Shown here: positions 29,639-32,259 of the stretch, piece by piece
Layout: every line of letters begins with the position of its first letter
How positions within the stretch are numbered: position 1 is the stretch's first letter
Origin: Prevotella sp.
GTDB lineage: Bacteria; Bacteroidota; Bacteroidia; Bacteroidales; Bacteroidaceae
NCBI GenBank assembly: GCA_024681875.1
Contig: JAILAA010000154.1
Span: forward strand, 1 to 32,259
DNA length: 32,259 bases
Direction of reading: 5' to 3'
Notes under the pieces: generated by a model
Told to the model about the DNA's origin: nothing
Databases searched by the model: none
Seen by the model: only the letters and a program-made list of their open reading frames with translations
Made by a program: the position numbers and the translations under genes

Positions 29639-30175
29639 ATGAAGAAAGTAGTCGTTATCTCGACCAGCCTCCGTCCGGGGTCGAACAGCAATATGCTGGC
29701 GGAGCAGTTTGCCGAAGGCGCGAAAGTCGCTGGCAACGAAGTGGAACTCATCTCGCTGCGCGGCAAGGAAATCAAGTTCTGCGTCGGATGCCTCTCGTGC
29801 CAGAAGACGGGCGCCTGCGTCTTCGAGGACGATGTGCCGGCCATTATGGAGAGCGTGCTGAACGCCGATGTGGTCTGCTGGGCGACGCCCATCTACTACT
29901 ACGAGATGAGCGGCCAGATGAAGACCCTCATCGACCGCATGAACGCGATGTACCCGAAGGATTACCGCTTCCGCGACATCTACCTGCTGACGACCGCCAC
30001 CGAGGATGCCGCTTTCGTCCCCAAGCGTGCCGAAAGCGGCCTGCAGGGCTGGATAGACTGCTATGGGAAGTCGAGCCTCAAAGGCCATCTCTTCTGTGGC
30101 GGAGTCAGCTTCCCCAACGACATCGCTGACAATCCCAAGTTGCAGGAAGCCTACGAATTAGGACGGAAAGTCTGA
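29639..30175 (+). CDS. Flavodoxin-fold NAD(P)H-dependent oxidoreductase
   Basis: This 178-residue protein resembles the NADPH-dependent FMN reductase/iron-sulfur flavoprotein family. The FMN phosphate-binding loop is STSLRPGSNSNML (8-20). A cysteine cluster, Cys48, Cys51, Cys54 and Cys60 in CVGCLSCQKTGAC, could hold a [4Fe-4S] cluster. ATPIYYYEMSGQMK is the conserved flavin-edge segment. It probably reduces quinones, flavins or other small molecules. It starts the plus-strand run of small genes that extends to the right edge. Confidence 0.85.
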   Translation: MKKVVVISTSLRPGSNSNMLAEQFAEGAKVAGNEVELISLRGKEIKFCVGCLSCQKTGACVFEDDVPAIMESVLNADVVCWATPIYYYEMSGQMKTLIDRMNAMYPKDYRFRDIYLLTTATEDAAFVPKRAESGLQGWIDCYGKSSLKGHLFCGGVSFPNDIADNPKLQEAYELGRKV

Positions 30176-30234
30176 ATATGTGACCGACCCCGCAAAATAC
30201 AATAAAACAACAAATATATAAGAGATATAACCAA

Positions 30235-30600
30235 ATGTGGAGAAACATCCTTTTTGTAGGAGCCGGCAGCTTCATCGGTGGCGCGATGCGGTACGCGGTG
30301 TCGCTGTTGATGAAATATTCTGGCGGCTTCCCGTGGGCGACATTCACCGTCAACCTGCTGGGATGTCTTGCAATAGGGCTGTTGTGGGGCCTCTTCAACC
30401 GTTACTCCAATGTGTCGCAGCAGCTGGTGCTGCTGCTCAGTGTCGGCTTCTGCGGCGGCTTCACCACCTTCTCGACCTTCTCGAAGGAGAGCCTGCAACT
30501 GATACAATCCGGCAATTGGATGTATCTCGCATTATATGTGGCGGGCAGCGTTGTGTTAGGTCTGCTGCTGTTTGCCGCAGGTTATCAGATCGCGAAATAA
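30235..30600 (+). CDS. crcB: Fluoride ion channel FluC (CrcB)
   Basis: The 121-residue membrane protein has four hydrophobic helices, the N-terminal GAGSFIGGAMRY, the channel asparagine in TVNLLGC (Asn40) and the family signature GGFTTFSTF (74-82). FluC forms antiparallel dimers that export fluoride. Length is standard. It follows the flavodoxin gene by 59 bases; I see no fluoride riboswitch fold in that gap. It is 25 bases before the acetyltransferase. Confidence 0.95.
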   Translation: MWRNILFVGAGSFIGGAMRYAVSLLMKYSGGFPWATFTVNLLGCLAIGLLWGLFNRYSNVSQQLVLLLSVGFCGGFTTFSTFSKESLQLIQSGNWMYLALYVAGSVVLGLLLFAAGYQIAK

Positions 30601-30625
30601 TCCCCCATTGATACTATCAGATACT

Positions 30626-31282
30626 ATGAACAAAATAAATAGGCCCGACCCCAACGAGGCGTTCCCGAATCCGAACCTCCCAAGGCTTTGCTTCATCAAG
30701 AATGTGGTGAAGAACCCGCGTATCATCATCGGCGACTACACTTATTACGACGATGTGGACGGTGCCGACCAGTTTGAGAAGCACGTCACCCACTTCTACG
30801 ACTTCATTGGCGACAAGCTGATAATAGGCAAGTTCTGCGCCATCGCCAAGGGCATCGAGTTCGTAATGAACGGCGCCAACCACCGAATGGACGGCGTGAC
30901 CACCTATCCGTTTTACATCATGGGCGGTGATTGGGGAAGTGCTATTGCACCGGTGAAGGACGAGTTGCCGCTGAAGGGTGATACCGTGGTCGGCAATGAT
31001 GTCTGGATCGGCCAGAACGTGACCGTGATGCCTGGTGTTCATATTGGCGACGGAGCCATTATCGGAACAAACTCGGTGGTGGCAAAGGATATTCCTCCTT
31101 ATTCTATTGCTGTTGGGAATCCCTGTCGAGTCGTTAGGAAACGCTTCGATGACGAACTGACAGAGTTATTGCTTAAATTCAGGTGGTGGGACAAAAGCAT
31201 CGAGGAAATAGAAAGCCTCATGCCGATATTATCTTGTGGCGACTTGGAAAAGGTAAAGGCGGAACTAAAGGCAAGACTATGA
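30626..31282 (+). CDS. Vat/CatB-like xenobiotic O-acetyltransferase
   Basis: This 218-residue left-handed beta-helix enzyme strongly resembles streptogramin A acetyltransferases. It has NGANHRMDG with the candidate catalytic His86, YPFYIMGGDWG, LKGDTVVGNDVWIGQNV, PGVHIGDGAIIGTNSVVAKDI, and a C-terminal KRFDDE/WWDKSIEEI helical tail. It may inactivate a drug or acetylate another hydroxyl compound; resistance is inferred only. I start at 30626 (MNKINRPDP), as the upstream extension overlaps crcB. The stop overlaps the GNAT start (ATGA). Confidence 0.85.
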   Translation: MNKINRPDPNEAFPNPNLPRLCFIKNVVKNPRIIIGDYTYYDDVDGADQFEKHVTHFYDFIGDKLIIGKFCAIAKGIEFVMNGANHRMDGVTTYPFYIMGGDWGSAIAPVKDELPLKGDTVVGNDVWIGQNVTVMPGVHIGDGAIIGTNSVVAKDIPPYSIAVGNPCRVVRKRFDDELTELLLKFRWWDKSIEEIESLMPILSCGDLEKVKAELKARL

Positions 31283-31725
31283 TACGTCTGATAACAAATA
31301 CATCAAATAAAGGACTGACGGATGAGTTTGTGAGTATATGGGAAAGCGCAGTCAGACAGACCCACACATTTTTGTCAGAGTCTGAGATTGAACGCATCAA
31401 GGCATACATTCCCGACGCAATCAGCCGTGTTGAGAGGTTGTTGGTTTTCGATAACGACGAGAATATGCCAATTGCCTTTATCGGCATCGAAGGTCGCAGG
31501 ATTGAAATGCTATTCGTCGATGCAAGCCATCGAGGACAGGGAATCGGAAAGCAGTTGACAGTTTATTCTATAGATCATTACGATGTGAATGAGGTAACTG
31601 TGAACGAACAGAACCCACAGGCCATCGGGTTTTACGAGCATTTAGGCTTCTGCACCTACAAGCGGACTGAATTAGATGAAGAAGGGAGTCCATATCCCTT
31701 GTTGTATATGCGTTTAGAGAAATAG
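31279..31725 (+). CDS. GNAT family N-acetyltransferase
   Basis: The 148-residue protein has the acetyl-CoA-binding motif A, VDASHRGQGIGKQL (residues 80-93), and the typical NPQAIGFYEHLGF strand, as in YjaB-type GNATs. The start ATG at 31279 overlaps the preceding stop by four bases, implying coupling. The substrate is unknown. Base use is AT-richer than in the preceding crcB and flavodoxin genes. Confidence 0.88.
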   Translation: MIRLITNTSNKGLTDEFVSIWESAVRQTHTFLSESEIERIKAYIPDAISRVERLLVFDNDENMPIAFIGIEGRRIEMLFVDASHRGQGIGKQLTVYSIDHYDVNEVTVNEQNPQAIGFYEHLGFCTYKRTELDEEGSPYPLLYMRLEK

Positions 31726-31727
31726 GA

Positions 31728-32129
31728 ATGACCAGGATTGAGCGAGAGAAGCAAACAGTCCGTAAGATGATTGAGCTATATTGCCGTCATCATCTCCATC
31801 AAGTCACAATGCCGGATGAATACTTGCATCTGACAGACTTCGCTTGTCGTCGTCTTGATCATTGCACGTATGGCGAACAGAAGACAGCTTGCAAGGATTG
31901 TCCTACCCATTGCTATGCTCCTAAAGAGCGCGAGGCCATCCGTGAAGTGATGCGCTGGGCAGGGCCAAGAATGATATGGTATGCCCCAAAGGATGCCTTC
32001 ATTCATTTTTTTCATATAGTGAAACACTGGCTCCAGTCGCTCTCTTTCAGAACTGGTGTTATTGTTCTTTTGTGCTGCATACCCTTCTATATCCTTTCCT
32101 TCGCCCAAATGCTGCTACCAGGCTGTTAG
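31728..32129 (+). CDS. YgbA family (NO-stimulated promoter) protein
   Basis: The 133-residue protein matches the YgbA family, with HCTYGEQKTACKDCPTHCYAPKEREAIREVMRWAGPRM. Cys46, Cys55, Cys58 and Cys62 could bind a metal or Fe-S cluster. E. coli ygbA is induced by nitric oxide through NsrR. Residues about 108-130 form a hydrophobic helix. It begins two bases after the GNAT stop, so it belongs to the same transcript. Confidence 0.88.
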   Translation: MTRIEREKQTVRKMIELYCRHHLHQVTMPDEYLHLTDFACRRLDHCTYGEQKTACKDCPTHCYAPKEREAIREVMRWAGPRMIWYAPKDAFIHFFHIVKHWLQSLSFRTGVIVLLCCIPFYILSFAQMLLPGC

Positions 32130-32151
32130 GGCTAAGACATGTCGGGGTGCA

Positions 32152-32259
32152 ATGACACGTTTCATCATTGAGAATCGTATCGACAAACCTGAAGATCTCT
32201 TTTCCTTCAGTTACGAGGGATTTACCTACGAACCTAAACTTGGAGAACCCGACTTTCCT
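32152..32259 (+). CDS. Partial unrecognised gene, cut by window end
   Basis: An ATG at 32152 opens a frame of 36 codons (beginning MTRFIIENRIDKPEDLF) with no stop before the right edge, 22 bases after the YgbA stop. I do not recognise the fragment. Its spacing suggests it continues the operon. Confidence 0.55.
   Translation, partial: MTRFIIENRIDKPEDLFSFSYEGFTYEPKLGEPDFP

Overview
The window looks like a chromosomal segment of an anaerobic Bacteroidales bacterium, probably Prevotella-like. The signs are: promoters of the TTTG-N19-21-TAnnTTTG type with no Shine-Dalgarno sequences; a gyrA followed by a secreted TPR-protein gene; a long SecA ending in a SEC-C zinc motif; a DUF4831 lipoprotein; a Bacteroidetes-type ClpC; and HydE, a maturase for [FeFe] hydrogenase. 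Genus is an inference from gene content only.

Layout. (1) 1-5500 is an AT-rich accessory region. It holds a radical SAM gene cut by the window edge, overlapped by a gene for an unusual protein with two RNA polymerase alpha-CTD-like modules, a sigma-70 region 4 module and winged-helix-like modules. A scar of duplicated clpC and pspC 3' ends follows, then a minus-strand AAA_14/DUF4143 ATPase gene. (2) 5501-8295 (minus) is pspC-clpC. (3) 8632-12569 (plus) is gyrA and a TPR protein, ending at a strong terminator. (4) 12733-17076 (minus) is secA-hydE. (5) 17354-24062 (minus) is a sodium:solute symporter, a DUF4831 lipoprotein, ribonuclease Z and a 989-residue Sel1-repeat secreted protein. (6) 24305-25734 (plus) is a secreted YD-repeat-like protein and a gamma-class carbonic anhydrase-like protein, separated by a cluster of short hairpins. 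(7) 25792-29146 (minus) is prs, rplY (L25/Ctc), a YjjG-like HAD phosphatase and era. (8) tRNA-Leu(CAA), with its own promoter and terminator, is at 29400-29485. (9) 29639 to the right edge (plus) is a tightly packed set: a cysteine-bearing flavodoxin-like oxidoreductase, a FluC/CrcB fluoride channel, a Vat/CatB-like acetyltransferase, a GNAT acetyltransferase, a YgbA-family protein and the start of an unrecognised gene.

Most of regions 2-8 is core housekeeping. The left end is the best candidate for an undescribed system: a radical SAM enzyme coupled to a DNA-binding protein built from RNA-polymerase parts, next to a second inserted cassette. Direct repeats of the neighbouring host genes mark the joins, so this looks like a site of repeated integration beside clpC. 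The right-hand cluster looks like a small stress and detoxification operon. Coordinates, motifs and repeats were read by eye; family names rest on motif recognition, without database searches.
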